Positions 28,516 through 36,895 are shown, counted from the first letter of the stretch. The stretch is 64,000 nt of DNA from Antrihabitans stalagmiti (GCF_016482825.1 NZ_JAEMNV010000001.1:930001-994000), one strand, 5' to 3'. Notes: a model not told the origin generated them from the sequence alone. A program made the numbers and translations.

Positions 28516-29079
28516 ATGACAGAACGAATCAACAATGCCCGGCCGCGACGGCTACCGATCGATATCAGTGCCGACATGCTGCATCGCGCCCAACGCGGCG
28601 AGGTTCTCGCGCTGCATGAGCTACTTCAACAACTGGAGCCGTACGTCGGGCGGATCTGCGGTTCCATCGCCCTCGACGAGGGTGAAGACGCGGCGCAGGA
28701 GACGTTGCTGATCATCTTCAAGAACCTGGAGACGCTCCACGAACCGAAAGCTCTCGCCAGCTGGGCACGAACGATCGCAACACGTGAATCGATCCGTATC
28801 GCGCGCCGCATACCGCTCGCGATCGATCAGCTGGACATCGCCGACGTCTCCGACGTTCACGAGCTGGATTTGCGGATCGACGTCCGGCGGACGCTCGAAC
28901 GACTCTCGCCCGAACATCGCGCAGTTCTAGTGTTGAGCTCGTTCGAGGACATGGCCGAGGCCAGGATCGCCGAGCATCTCGATGTTTCGCCTGGGACCGT
29001 GAAATCCAGGCTCAGCCGAGCGCGGAACCGGTTCCGCGAAGAGTGGCGCTCGTGGCCGACTTCCCGGCGGCCGGCCTGA
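28516..29079 (+). CDS. ECF-type RNA polymerase sigma factor
   Basis: A 187-residue sigma-70 family protein of ECF size. Region 2 spans about residues 22-100 with E-D-A-A-Q-E-T-L-L-I-I-F-K-N and S-W-A-R-T-I-A-T-R-E. Region 4 spans about 128-180 with L-S-P-E-H-R-A-V-L-V-L-S-S-F and the HTH I-A-E-H-L-D-V-S-P-G-T-V-K-S-R-L-S-R-A-R. No anti-sigma gene with a membrane segment follows. The ATG has GGGAG seven bases upstream. It is one of two such sigma genes between the aromatic-core genes and the nitrite cassette, so it may activate one or both. Confidence 0.9.
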   Translation: MTERINNARPRRLPIDISADMLHRAQRGEVLALHELLQQLEPYVGRICGSIALDEGEDAAQETLLIIFKNLETLHEPKALASWARTIATRESIRIARRIPLAIDQLDIADVSDVHELDLRIDVRRTLERLSPEHRAVLVLSSFEDMAEARIAEHLDVSPGTVKSRLSRARNRFREEWRSWPTSRRPA

Positions 29080-29133
29080 GTCCGCAGGCGGCGGAGATGA
29101 TCTTGTCCGGCTCAGCGGAACTCCACGGGGTCG

Positions 29134-30021
29134 TCATCGTCTAGATCCTCCTGGTCGATATGGATACGCGCGCTCGATGAAGTCGGCCGCCAGACGATGA
29201 ACTGCCGCAGGCTGTTCCGCATGCAACCAGTGCCCGGCACCCTGGACGAACGCCACGTGCAAGAACTCGCGTAACGGATCCGGCACGTGCAGCATCGCCG
29301 GTGGGTACACCGGATCGTGCGAACCGCCGATAAGCAGCGTCGGCACCTGCAAGGGCATACGGCGAAGCCTGTTCGTCATGAGCTTCGGGATGTCTCGCGC
29401 GACGAACTGGAAGTGCAGCTGTTCCGCGGCGCGGGCGGCTGCCCGCGCGTCGGAATCGTCTTCGTACACAGCGACGTGCACGTCCATGGGCGCCCGCCCA
29501 GTGCGCGTGACGTACGCGTCGACAACAGCAGGTATCCGGCGGATCACGAACCGACCGAGATACGGGACTTCGAACAGCAGGGTGTAGTACTGCCGCCACA
29601 GGTTCGGGACAACGCGCCGGTGGTTCGTCCAGGGGTGGATGACATTCAACGCGATAAGTCTGGAAAACCTGTCCGGGTGGCGCTCACACGCGACGAAAGC
29701 CGCCCAGGCCCCCCACCCGTGCGCAATCACCGCGGCCCGGTCGATACCGAGATCGTCGAATACCGCGACGATATCGCCGGCTCGCGTACGAGTGTCGTAG
29801 CCGCGCAGGGGCTTCGACGAACGCCCGAACCCACGCATGTCCACCGCAAGAACACGGTAATGCGGTGCGAGTAGTGCACCGAGATCGTTCCAGACGCGGG
29901 AATCCTGTGGAAACGAGTGCACAAGTAGCACCGGCGTGCCGCTGCCCCCGCTGTCGAACACCGCCAGCTCGGCGTCATGCCGACGAACCCAATGGATCGC
30001 GCCCGCAGCAAGGCCGGACAT
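29134..30021 (-). CDS. alpha/beta-hydrolase lacking the catalytic nucleophile
   Basis: A 295-residue protein close to epoxide hydrolase/dehalogenase-type alpha/beta hydrolases. LLVHSFPQDSRVW is the oxyanion segment and D-M-R-G-F-G-R-S-S-K-P follows. At the nucleophile elbow, where relatives have GHDWGA or GHSMGG, the sequence is AHGWGA near residue 100, so Gly replaces the Asp or Ser. The codon is GGG and the surrounding reading frame is clean. The acid (G-G-S-H-D-P-V-Y) and the His (Q-G-A-G-H-W-L-H) remain. It may be a non-hydrolytic binding protein, a cofactor-free dioxygenase-like or lyase-like enzyme, or inactive. The start has a strong GGGGGGACC site. Confidence 0.82.
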   Translation of the reverse strand: MSGLAAGAIHWVRRHDAELAVFDSGGSGTPVLLVHSFPQDSRVWNDLGALLAPHYRVLAVDMRGFGRSSKPLRGYDTRTRAGDIVAVFDDLGIDRAAVIAHGWGAWAAFVACERHPDRFSRLIALNVIHPWTNHRRVVPNLWRQYYTLLFEVPYLGRFVIRRIPAVVDAYVTRTGRAPMDVHVAVYEDDSDARAAARAAEQLHFQFVARDIPKLMTNRLRRMPLQVPTLLIGGSHDPVYPPAMLHVPDPLREFLHVAFVQGAGHWLHAEQPAAVHRLAADFIERAYPYRPGGSRR

Positions 30022-30189
30022 CGCTGGTCCCCCCTTCGTTCGACGACGCAGATCCCCAGCCAGTTGTCTGGGGTCCTGCTCGGGTCGTCGAAAGCAAATG
30101 TTCTACTGACTCGAAGAGGCGCGTGACAAGCCGAACGGTTCCGTTCCGGTCCGATTCGATCGATCTGTCGATTCCGTGCAGACGAAGGG

Positions 30190-30762
30190 TCAGGCAACGC
30201 CATCCAATAATGCTGACGGCAACAAATTTCGCAGACGTGTCAATGCACGCCGCCGCAATGGTCCGATCGATCCCCGCGGAATACCGAGCTGTTCACTCAC
30301 CGTGTCGTAGTTGGGAGCACTGTCGCACATCAGCAATCCAAGTAGCGTCTGGTCACGTGGCGGCAGCAGCTGAAAGGAAGCTCGAATCTGTTCGCACATC
30401 AACTTGCGAATTGCGGCCTCGTCGGGTTGCTCGATATCTGGACCGACTACGTCGAGCACGGCGTCGTTGTCCGTCGGCAAATACTTGCTGTTGCGATTGA
30501 GGCATTTCAACGACTCGCGTCGCGCGGTCGTCGCAATCCAAGCAGGTAACCGATCGGACGACCGTACCTGTGCGAGATGTATGAAAACATTCGTCCACGT
30601 GGACTGATACACATCGCCGCAGTCATGCGTGGCAAGGCGATAGTTTCGCGCAATTGCCCAGACCATCGCAGAATACTCGTCTATCAGTAGCTTCCACGCA
30701 TCGCTTCGACCCTCCAAGCAGGCGGAAATAACAGCAGATTCATCGAACTCCGACTTTTCCAT
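30190..30762 (-). CDS. ECF-type RNA polymerase sigma factor
   Basis: A 190-residue sigma-70-family protein. Region 2 covers about residues 10-95 (Y-S-A-M-V-W-A-I-A-R-N-Y-R-L, G-D-V-Y-Q-S-T-W-T-N-V-F, L-P-A-W-I-A-T-T-A-R-R-E). Region 4 covers about 125-185 (F-Q-L-L-P-P-R-D-Q-T-L-L-G-L-L-M and Y-D-T-V-S-E-Q-L-G-I-P-R-G-S-I). It differs clearly from the sigma factor at 28516. The ATG at 30762 is chosen for the GGAG six bases upstream; an in-frame TTG lies four codons earlier. It is divergent from the nitrite cassette, a common arrangement for a pathway-specific activator. Confidence 0.88.
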   Translation of the reverse strand: MEKSEFDESAVISACLEGRSDAWKLLIDEYSAMVWAIARNYRLATHDCGDVYQSTWTNVFIHLAQVRSSDRLPAWIATTARRESLKCLNRNSKYLPTDNDAVLDVVGPDIEQPDEAAIRKLMCEQIRASFQLLPPRDQTLLGLLMCDSAPNYDTVSEQLGIPRGSIGPLRRRALTRLRNLLPSALLDGVA

Positions 30763-31449
30763 CGACCACTCCAAGCGCAGCTGAATAAGACGCGCCGATA
30801 CAGATCACTGAATACCTCAGCAATCCGCGTCGGCCTGAGTAATTTGATCGCCCTCGTCGGCTGCCAAATCTCCGAAATTATTGGATTTACAGAATTGTTC
30901 CGAGAATTGTTCGATGCCCCCGGCGGTAAACGTCATCGGTACCACCCGATCACTCGAGAATGCCTCCCACGAGCCGATAGCCAGAACCGTACATCAGCAA
31001 CGGAGTCCAGGCACGGTGTGCTGAACCCGATCGACAGTGCGTTTCGTTGCGAGAAGATTAAATGCGCACGAACGAACGGTTGCGCACGACATTCGTTCAA
31101 TTCAAAACATTCGAACGACAGGGATCGCGCACGCGAGCAAAGTCCCTGCACAATCGACAACTGGGCGGCTGATTTCAGCGAAACGCGTATGGAAAGGTCC
31201 GCCACCTACTTGGCACCCAACCCCGCGACGGGTCGTCGGCAGCCGACCGCACCGCCCGCCAAGAAAATGTGGCTATTGTCCGCTTGCGGTCATCGAGCCG
31301 CCTCGGACCGCGCCTTTCGCACCGTGTTGCTGGTCGTAGCCAGTACGTCGAGTCTCCCTGAGACTTTCGGAGGCACGCCAACACCCCGACAGCCACCATG
31401 GAACCGATCCGACGCGACTTCACCTCTTTCAGATGTGGAGGAGGCAACC
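30763..31449. promoter_or_regulatory. 687-base gene-free region upstream of the nitrite cassette
   Basis: The region separates the minus-strand sigma gene from the plus-strand cassette. It is A/T-richer than its surroundings. Long reading frames that cross it have no sensible protein pattern, so I treat it as non-coding. It holds the direct repeat listed separately. Its length leaves room for a long leader transcript. Confidence 0.5.
31063..31089 (+). repeat. 9-base direct repeat, TGCGCACGA
   Basis: TGCGCACGA occurs at 31063-31071 and again at 31081-31089, 18 bases apart, with CGAACGAACGG-like bases between. The spacing is close to two helical turns. It could be an activator site for the nitrite cassette about 370 bases downstream. 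Confidence 0.35.
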
Positions 31450-31527
31450 ATGGCCCACTACCCGATCGGAACACGCGCCGTCCTCGACCTCGATATCGTC
31501 GTCGCAGCCGGGGCACCTGACTCATGA
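31450..31527 (+). CDS. 25-residue leader peptide coupled to the CreE/CreD fusion
   Basis: A short frame with an excellent ribosome site (GGAGGAGG seven bases before the ATG at 31450). It starts MAHYPIGTRAVLDLD, continues hydrophobic and ends A-P-D-S. Its TGA overlaps the ATG of the 1105-residue gene (ATGA). It could be a leader peptide that sets translation of the big gene by coupling, or a small functional peptide. It has no Cys, Ser/Thr-rich core or leader pattern of a known RiPP type. I find no homologue from memory. Confidence 0.55.
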   Translation: MAHYPIGTRAVLDLDIVVAAGAPDS

Positions 31528-34500
31528 GCGAAACGAGCCGGGTGTTGCGCGTGGCCATAGTCGGTGTAGGTCCCCGCGGGCTCAGTGTGTTCGAGCGGCT
31601 GTGCGCCAACGAGTCCGAGTTCGATCATTACGACGCGATCGACGTCGTTCTCATCGACTCGACCGCAGTCGGGTCGGGAGCAGTGTGGCGGCGAAGCCAA
31701 TCCACCCAACTTCTGATGAACACAGTTGCCTCGCAGGTGACGATCTTCACCGATTCCTCCGTCGCGATGAGCGGTCCGGTGGTTGCAGGCCCGAGCCTGC
31801 ACGAGTGGGCCGCGTACGTCACTGAATTCGCTGTCGTCGAGGACCTTCCGCCACACGTCGTCAGCGAAGCCCGCAGCGTCGGACCGAACACGTATCCGAC
31901 ACGCGCGTTCTATGGTCACTACCTGCGGTGGGCTTTCGAACAGATCAGAGCTCGGTCGCGATCGCGGGTTCGAGTCGTCGAGGTCCACGCGACGGCCGTC
32001 GACCTGCGCGACAGCGCCGACGGGCGCCAGGAGATCGAGCTCGATTCCCGCACGGTCCTCGGTGCGCTCGATGCAGTGGTCCTCACCCAGGGCCATCTAG
32101 CCCTCGTCGGATCCGACGACACACGCCGAACCGCCGCACGCGCAACAGCGCTCGGTTTGGCATACTTCCCTCCCGGAAACGCGGCGGACGCCGCGGTGCA
32201 CGGCATTCCGGCAGACGCACCCGTGCTGATCCGTGGCCTCGGCCTCACCTTCTTCGACTACGTCGCCTTGCTGACCAGCGGTCGTGGCGGTCGTTTCGAG
32301 GAAGAGGGACCGCGGCTGCGATATCTGCGGTCCGGACGCGAGCCTGTGGTGTTCGCGGGTTCTCGGCGCGGCGTGCCACACCACGCCCGTGGCGAGAACG
32401 AGAAGGGCAGCGCAGGCAGACATCAAGCGCTGTTGCTCGTACCCGAGCGCATCGACCATTTGCGCACGCGGGCAAAACAATTCGGCAATGTCGATTTTCG
32501 ACGTGATGTGTGGCCGCTGGTGGCCCGCGAGGTCGAAGTGACCTACTACTCGGCGCTCGTCACCGACCGACTGAGCCCGAGCGAGCTGCGTTGGTTTCGC
32601 ACGCTGTTCCTCGATGCTCCCACCGCAGCAGCCGCAGTCGAAATACTCGGCCAATACAAGGTCGGCAGCGACGAGCGGTGGGATTGGACCCGCATTACCG
32701 ATCCCGCCTACGGACTCGAGTTCTCGGACCTGGACGACTATCGGAGCTGGCTGTTGGGCTACCTGGACGAGGATGCACGACAGGCCCGCCTGGGAAACGT
32801 GCGCGGACCCGTCAAGGCAGCACTCGACGTCCTGCGCGACCTCCGCAACGAGATCAGGCTGATCGTCGACCACGGCGGGATCTCCGGCCGCTCGTACCGC
32901 GACGACCTGGACCGCTGGTACACGCCGATGAACGCTTTCCTGTCGATCGGTCCGCCTGCCTCCCGAATCGCCGAGCTCGCGGCCCTTGTGCGCGCGGGGG
33001 TCGTGCGATTCGTCGGACCCCGACTCACATTCGATATCGACGGCACCATCCCGGCTTTCGTCGCGACGTCACCCGTCGTCGACGGCGCAACCGTGCGTGC
33101 ACGCTTCCTCATCGACGCCAGAATTCAGGAACCCGACGTCCGGAACACAGGCGACCCGTTGTTGACGGGGCTACTCCGCACCGGTGCCGTTCGCGCGTAC
33201 ACGCTGTGCGACCCGGACGGGACACGACATCAGACCGGTGGACTCGACGTCGACCGCGCGACGCACGCCGTGATCGACAGTCGGGGTCGGGTCCACCAGC
33301 GCCGCTACGCATTCGGCGTGCCGACCGAATCGGTGCGTTGGGTCACCGCCGCCGGTCCGCGGCCGGGCGTCAACTCGGTCTCCCTCGCCGACGCCGATGC
33401 AATTGCGCGGTCGGTTCTCGGAACCGACCTGATACCGACCGCAGTCGACGCTAGTTCTGAAAGGACACCCTCCATGCATGACACCGGCCTGCTCTCCCCC
33501 GTTCGCGCAGGAACTCCGATCGAGCGTCTGGTCTCCGACAGCGCCTGGATCGACGCCATGGTCGATGTCGAGCTGGCATTGTCACGCGCGCAAGCACGAC
33601 TCGGAATGGTCCCCGCGCAGGCGACACAGGACATTGCAAAAGCTGTGCGCACATACACATTCGACCCGCGTCGCCTCGCCGTGGCATCGAGAGGGGCCGC
33701 AAATCCTGTCGTGGCGTTCGTCGCCGAACTAACCAGCGCGGTTGCGGCGATAGACGAAGGGAGCGCGAACTACGTGCACCGCGGTTGCACAAGCCAAGAT
33801 GTGCTCGACACAGCGACGATGGTGATCGCCGAACGCGCGGTCGGTGCCATCGTCGCCGATCTCGACCGCGTCCTCGACTCACTCGCCCGGCTCGCTCGCG
33901 CGCACCGCAATACGCCGGTTGCCGGTAGAACTCTCGCCATGCACGCCGTACCGACCACCTTCGGCGCGAAAGTTGCCACGTGGATGCATGGCATCTTCGA
34001 TGCGCGAGACCGCCTCCGGGCAGTCGAACTGCCGGTACAACTCGGCGGGGCGGCAGGAACGTTCGCCTCCTACGTCGAGTGCGCGAGCAGCGCGGACAAC
34101 GAGTCTCCCGGCGTGATCTACACGAAGTTGACCGACGAGTTCGCGGCCGAACTCGGGATGGCAGCCCCTAAGGCGCCGTGGCACACCGTACGTACTCCGA
34201 TCGCGGATCTCGCCAGCGCAATTGCAATTACATCAGGTGCGCTCGGGAAGTTCGCGACGGACGTTATTTCTCAGTCCCGCAACGAGATTCAGGAAGTACT
34301 CGAGCCTGCAGCCGACGGCCGCGGGGAATCGTCGGCTATGCCGCAGAAGCGAAACCCTGTGCTCAGCGCAATGATTCGCTCAGCGGCGCTGCAGGTTCCA
34401 GCGTTGACCGCGACCGTGTTCGGAGCCATGCTCGCAGAAGACGAACGTCCTGCAGGAGCATGGCACGCCGAATGGCAACCTTTTCGGGAGTGCCTACTCC

Positions 34501-34841
34501 TCGTCGGCGGCGCGGCCACCACCGCGGCGGAACTCGCAGCCGGACTGTCGGCAGACACCGACCGGATGCGCTCCAACCTCGAACTCACGGGCGGGCAGAT
34601 AGTCTCCGAGCGTCTGGCCATGCGACTGACACCGCTACTCGGCAAGACGGCCACCAAGAAGACTCTCCAGGCGGCGGCGTTCGAAGCCGCACAGACTCAT
34701 CGCCTGCTCGCCGATATTCTTGCCGAAGACGCAGGGGTCCGTACGCACCTCGATTCGGATGAGATCGCCGAACTCTTGCGACCCGAGAATTACCTCGGAG
34801 CGACAAGCGAACTGGTGGACAGGGCCTTGTTGCGCCTGTAG
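31524..34841 (+). CDS. fused CreE-like FAD aspartate N-monooxygenase and CreD-like nitrosuccinate lyase
   Basis: A 1105-residue two-domain protein. Residues 1-650 form an FAD/NAD(P)-binding monooxygenase of the CreE/FzmM kind: VAIVGVGPRGLSVFERL near 10-26 is the FAD Rossmann loop, and LLMNTVASQVTIFTD near 69-83 is typical of that family. Residues 651-1105 are a complete aspartase/fumarase-superfamily lyase (455 residues, normal length) with the signature SSAMPQKRNPV near 936-946 and H-R-G-C-T-S-Q-D near 752. In the cremeomycin and fosfazinomycin pathways the separate enzymes turn aspartate into nitrosuccinate, then fumarate plus nitrite. The junction keeps an internal ATG at 33474 behind GAAAGGA. 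A CMLE-like function of the lyase domain would be the alternative, but the pairing argues against it. Confidence 0.8.
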   Translation: MSETSRVLRVAIVGVGPRGLSVFERLCANESEFDHYDAIDVVLIDSTAVGSGAVWRRSQSTQLLMNTVASQVTIFTDSSVAMSGPVVAGPSLHEWAAYVTEFAVVEDLPPHVVSEARSVGPNTYPTRAFYGHYLRWAFEQIRARSRSRVRVVEVHATAVDLRDSADGRQEIELDSRTVLGALDAVVLTQGHLALVGSDDTRRTAARATALGLAYFPPGNAADAAVHGIPADAPVLIRGLGLTFFDYVALLTSGRGGRFEEEGPRLRYLRSGREPVVFAGSRRGVPHHARGENEKGSAGRHQALLLVPERIDHLRTRAKQFGNVDFRRDVWPLVAREVEVTYYSALVTDRLSPSELRWFRTLFLDAPTAAAAVEILGQYKVGSDERWDWTRITDPAYGLEFSDLDDYRSWLLGYLDEDARQARLGNVRGPVKAALDVLRDLRNEIRLIVDHGGISGRSYRDDLDRWYTPMNAFLSIGPPASRIAELAALVRAGVVRFVGPRLTFDIDGTIPAFVATSPVVDGATVRARFLIDARIQEPDVRNTGDPLLTGLLRTGAVRAYTLCDPDGTRHQTGGLDVDRATHAVIDSRGRVHQRRYAFGVPTESVRWVTAAGPRPGVNSVSLADADAIARSVLGTDLIPTAVDASSERTPSMHDTGLLSPVRAGTPIERLVSDSAWIDAMVDVELALSRAQARLGMVPAQATQDIAKAVRTYTFDPRRLAVASRGAANPVVAFVAELTSAVAAIDEGSANYVHRGCTSQDVLDTATMVIAERAVGAIVADLDRVLDSLARLARAHRNTPVAGRTLAMHAVPTTFGAKVATWMHGIFDARDRLRAVELPVQLGGAAGTFASYVECASSADNESPGVIYTKLTDEFAAELGMAAPKAPWHTVRTPIADLASAIAITSGALGKFATDVISQSRNEIQEVLEPAADGRGESSAMPQKRNPVLSAMIRSAALQVPALTATVFGAMLAEDERPAGAWHAEWQPFRECLLLVGGAATTAAELAAGLSADTDRMRSNLELTGGQIVSERLAMRLTPLLGKTATKKTLQAAAFEAAQTHRLLADILAEDAGVRTHLDSDEIAELLRPENYLGATSELVDRALLRL

Positions 34842-34851
34842 AAACCCTCCC

Positions 34852-36315
34852 CTAGGAGGCGTCTTCGTGCAGATCTCGTCGATTGATCTTCCCACTCGAC
34901 GTGAGGGGAAGTGCATCGCGAAAATACACCCGCGCCGGGATCTTGTATTCCGCAATCTTGTTGTGCAAGAACGAAACAAGTTCGTCGGTTGTCAGTACAG
35001 CGCCAGCTCGCGCTACGACGAATGCAACCGGTACCTGACCTTCTTCCGGATCGGGAACCCCGATGACCGCTGCTGCGACGACGTCGGGATGTCGATCGAG
35101 GACCGACTCGACCTCGCCGGGCGCGATCTTCGACGTGCGGCGCACGATGATGTCCTTGCTGCGACCGGTGAACCACCAGACTCCGTCGGCGTCCTGTTCG
35201 CCGAGGTCTCCCGTGTGCAGCCAACCGTCGGTGACGGTTGCGGCTGTGAGGGTTTCGTCCTCCCAGTAGTGGTCCATCATCATCGGCCCGCGCACGAGTA
35301 GTTCCCCTGTCTCGTCGTCGGTGCGAATGTCGACGCCCGACACCGGCACGCCGATGCATCCGTCTCGATCGAGCTGGGGTTCGCGGTTGATCGTCAACCA
35401 GATCGCTTCCGTCATGCCCCAGCCGACGCAGATGGGTAAGCCACTGGCTGCCAGGAATTCTCGCTGTAGCGCTTCGGGTACCGTATCGCCGCCGGTGTAG
35501 ACACCTCGAAGCGATGCGAACCATTCACGCTGCATCCCGGGTTGCCGCAGCACCTGCGCGATGATGTCGATATGCGTGCACACGAGCGTCGGCCGATGCT
35601 CCTGCAACGCCTCCACGTACCGAGTTGGTTCGAAGCCGTCGTACAGCGCAACTGTGCCACCCGCCAACAGAGTCGTCATCGTTGCGATGAAGCCGCTGAC
35701 ATGGACAAGCGGTTCGAAGACCTGCGTTACGTCGTTCGCGGTGACGTCACCCATGGCCTCGGAGGTGCTCGTCAGCACTGCGAGTGTCGAACGGTGGCTG
35801 TGGACAACGCCTTTCGGTTGCCCCGTTGATCCAGACGTGAAGAACATGACCGCAGGTGCACCAGCATCCGAAGCAACCGGCTCGTTGGCATCGGACGGTG
35901 CGCGCAGCGCGCCGAAGTCCTCGTACGCGCCGATCGAGTCCCCGACGACGAGCACGCGAACGTCGCCGAGGACGCCCGGATCGATGTGTTCGAGGTCTGC
36001 CAACTTGCCCGAGTGCGTCACGAGCCAGCGCGGACGGGCACGACGAAGGGCCTGCTCGAGTTCCGGTGGCGCGTACCGCGTGTTCAACGGCGTCGCGACC
36101 GCACCCGAGGTGAAGCAGGCGAGATAACCGAGCACCAACTCCGAACAATTCGGAAGTGCCAGCGCGACACGTTCGCCCCGCAGTCCCGCAGCGATCATGA
36201 CGCGCGCCAATTGGTCTGCAGCAGTCGTTAGTTCGGCATAGGACCACGACGTGCCCGCTGCCAGGAGCGCTGTTCTGTCGCTCGCCGACACAAGGCTGCT
36301 CAGCTGGTGTGTCAT
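34852..36315 (-). CDS. AMP-forming ligase, candidate CreM-like diazotase
   Basis: A 487-residue ANL enzyme. The P-loop is FFTSGSTGQPKG near residue 148, GWGMTEAI the A5 segment, GWLHTGDLG the A7 motif and SSGKINRRDL holds the A10 Lys at the C-terminus. The A8 loop reads G-R-S-K-D-I-I-V-R-R-T-S-K-I-A-P; relatives usually have a Gly where T-S stands. As I recall, CreM of cremeomycin is an ANL ligase homologue that uses ATP and nitrite to diazotise an aryl amine. The convergent nitrite-forming fusion gene supports the same role here. A normal acyl-CoA ligase function cannot be excluded. The ATG at 36315 fits the family N-terminus; no strong Shine-Dalgarno is visible. Confidence 0.65.
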   Translation of the reverse strand: MTHQLSSLVSASDRTALLAAGTSWSYAELTTAADQLARVMIAAGLRGERVALALPNCSELVLGYLACFTSGAVATPLNTRYAPPELEQALRRARPRWLVTHSGKLADLEHIDPGVLGDVRVLVVGDSIGAYEDFGALRAPSDANEPVASDAGAPAVMFFTSGSTGQPKGVVHSHRSTLAVLTSTSEAMGDVTANDVTQVFEPLVHVSGFIATMTTLLAGGTVALYDGFEPTRYVEALQEHRPTLVCTHIDIIAQVLRQPGMQREWFASLRGVYTGGDTVPEALQREFLAASGLPICVGWGMTEAIWLTINREPQLDRDGCIGVPVSGVDIRTDDETGELLVRGPMMMDHYWEDETLTAATVTDGWLHTGDLGEQDADGVWWFTGRSKDIIVRRTSKIAPGEVESVLDRHPDVVAAAVIGVPDPEEGQVPVAFVVARAGAVLTTDELVSFLHNKIAEYKIPARVYFRDALPLTSSGKINRRDLHEDAS

Positions 36316-36410
36316 TGCTACATTGTCGACCGATCGAACCACGAATTCGAGGCAAAAAGCGCAATTGAGTTGCGGAAAAGCCCCGGCCGCACGACGGCAA
36401 CTGCCGACGT

Positions 36411-36854
36411 TCAACGAATGTGGTCGGTACCGGTCGCCAGTGCGAGATCGATCAGCGCACGTTTGAACTCGCCCTTTCGATCCGGTCCGAGTACGGCTTC
36501 CCAGGCGCGGCCGAGTTTGTCGAAACCAGACGTGGCTCCGACCACCGCTTGCTCGCCTTTCGGTGTGATGATGATCAGCTTCGCGCGGCCGTCGGCCGGA
36601 TCCGGTCGGCGCTCGAGGTAGCCCTGCCGTTCCAGCGCGTTGACCATCTCGGACACCGACTGCACGCTGATTCGCGCCCTGGCAGCGATTGCAGTGATGC
36701 GAGTCCCCTCGCGGTCGAGCATGTGCATGACCACGCCCTGACTACGCGTGATGTCGCCGCACCCCGCCGCGTCCAGACCTTCGTGGATGTAGTCCTGCAG
36801 CGTGCGGTCGAGAATGGACACGAGAGTACCGAGGGAATACCCGCTCAAGTCCAT
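36411..36854 (-). CDS. MarR-family transcriptional regulator
   Basis: A 147-residue MarR protein. The winged helix runs from about residue 50 to 105: I-T-A-I-A-A-R-A-R-I-S-V-Q-S-V-S-E-M-V-N-A-L is the HTH, and R-R-P-D-P-A-D-G-R-A-K-L-I-I-I-T-P-K-G is the wing with its conserved DxR pattern. It lies 95 bases before the AMP-ligase on the same strand, so the two may form one transcript. A matching inverted repeat lies just upstream of its start. MarR proteins usually respond to phenolic or quinone ligands, which suits the predicted pathway. Confidence 0.9.
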   Translation of the reverse strand: MDLSGYSLGTLVSILDRTLQDYIHEGLDAAGCGDITRSQGVVMHMLDREGTRITAIAARARISVQSVSEMVNALERQGYLERRPDPADGRAKLIIITPKGEQAVVGATSGFDKLGRAWEAVLGPDRKGEFKRALIDLALATGTDHIR

Positions 36855-36878
36855 AAAAACCCGCTCTCACTCGACAAT

Positions 36879-36895
36879 AGTCAGGCTACCTGAGT
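36879..36895. promoter_or_regulatory. inverted repeat, probable MarR operator
   Basis: AGTCAGG-CTA-CCTGAGT is an inverted repeat with six of seven arm bases paired. It lies 24 bases upstream of the MarR start, between MarR and the divergent GGDEF-EAL gene, as expected for an autoregulatory operator. A second perfect palindrome CCGATATCGG lies about 45 bases further on. Confidence 0.55.

Noticed and set aside
30844-31527. A 227-codon plus-strand frame before the nitrite cassette
   Set aside because: It has no recognisable protein pattern and no good start, and it lies in an A/T-rich control region. Only its last 25 codons, with their own strong ribosome site, look real.
33474-34841. A 3-carboxy-cis,cis-muconate cycloisomerase for aromatic catabolism
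   Set aside because: The lyase family fits, but it is fused to a CreE-like monooxygenase and lacks other protocatechuate genes nearby, so nitrosuccinate lyase is the better reading.
34842-34860. A CCTCC-CCTA-GGAGG hairpin between the fusion gene and the ligase
   Set aside because: The stem is only five bases and lies partly in the ligase end, so I do not list it as a terminator.
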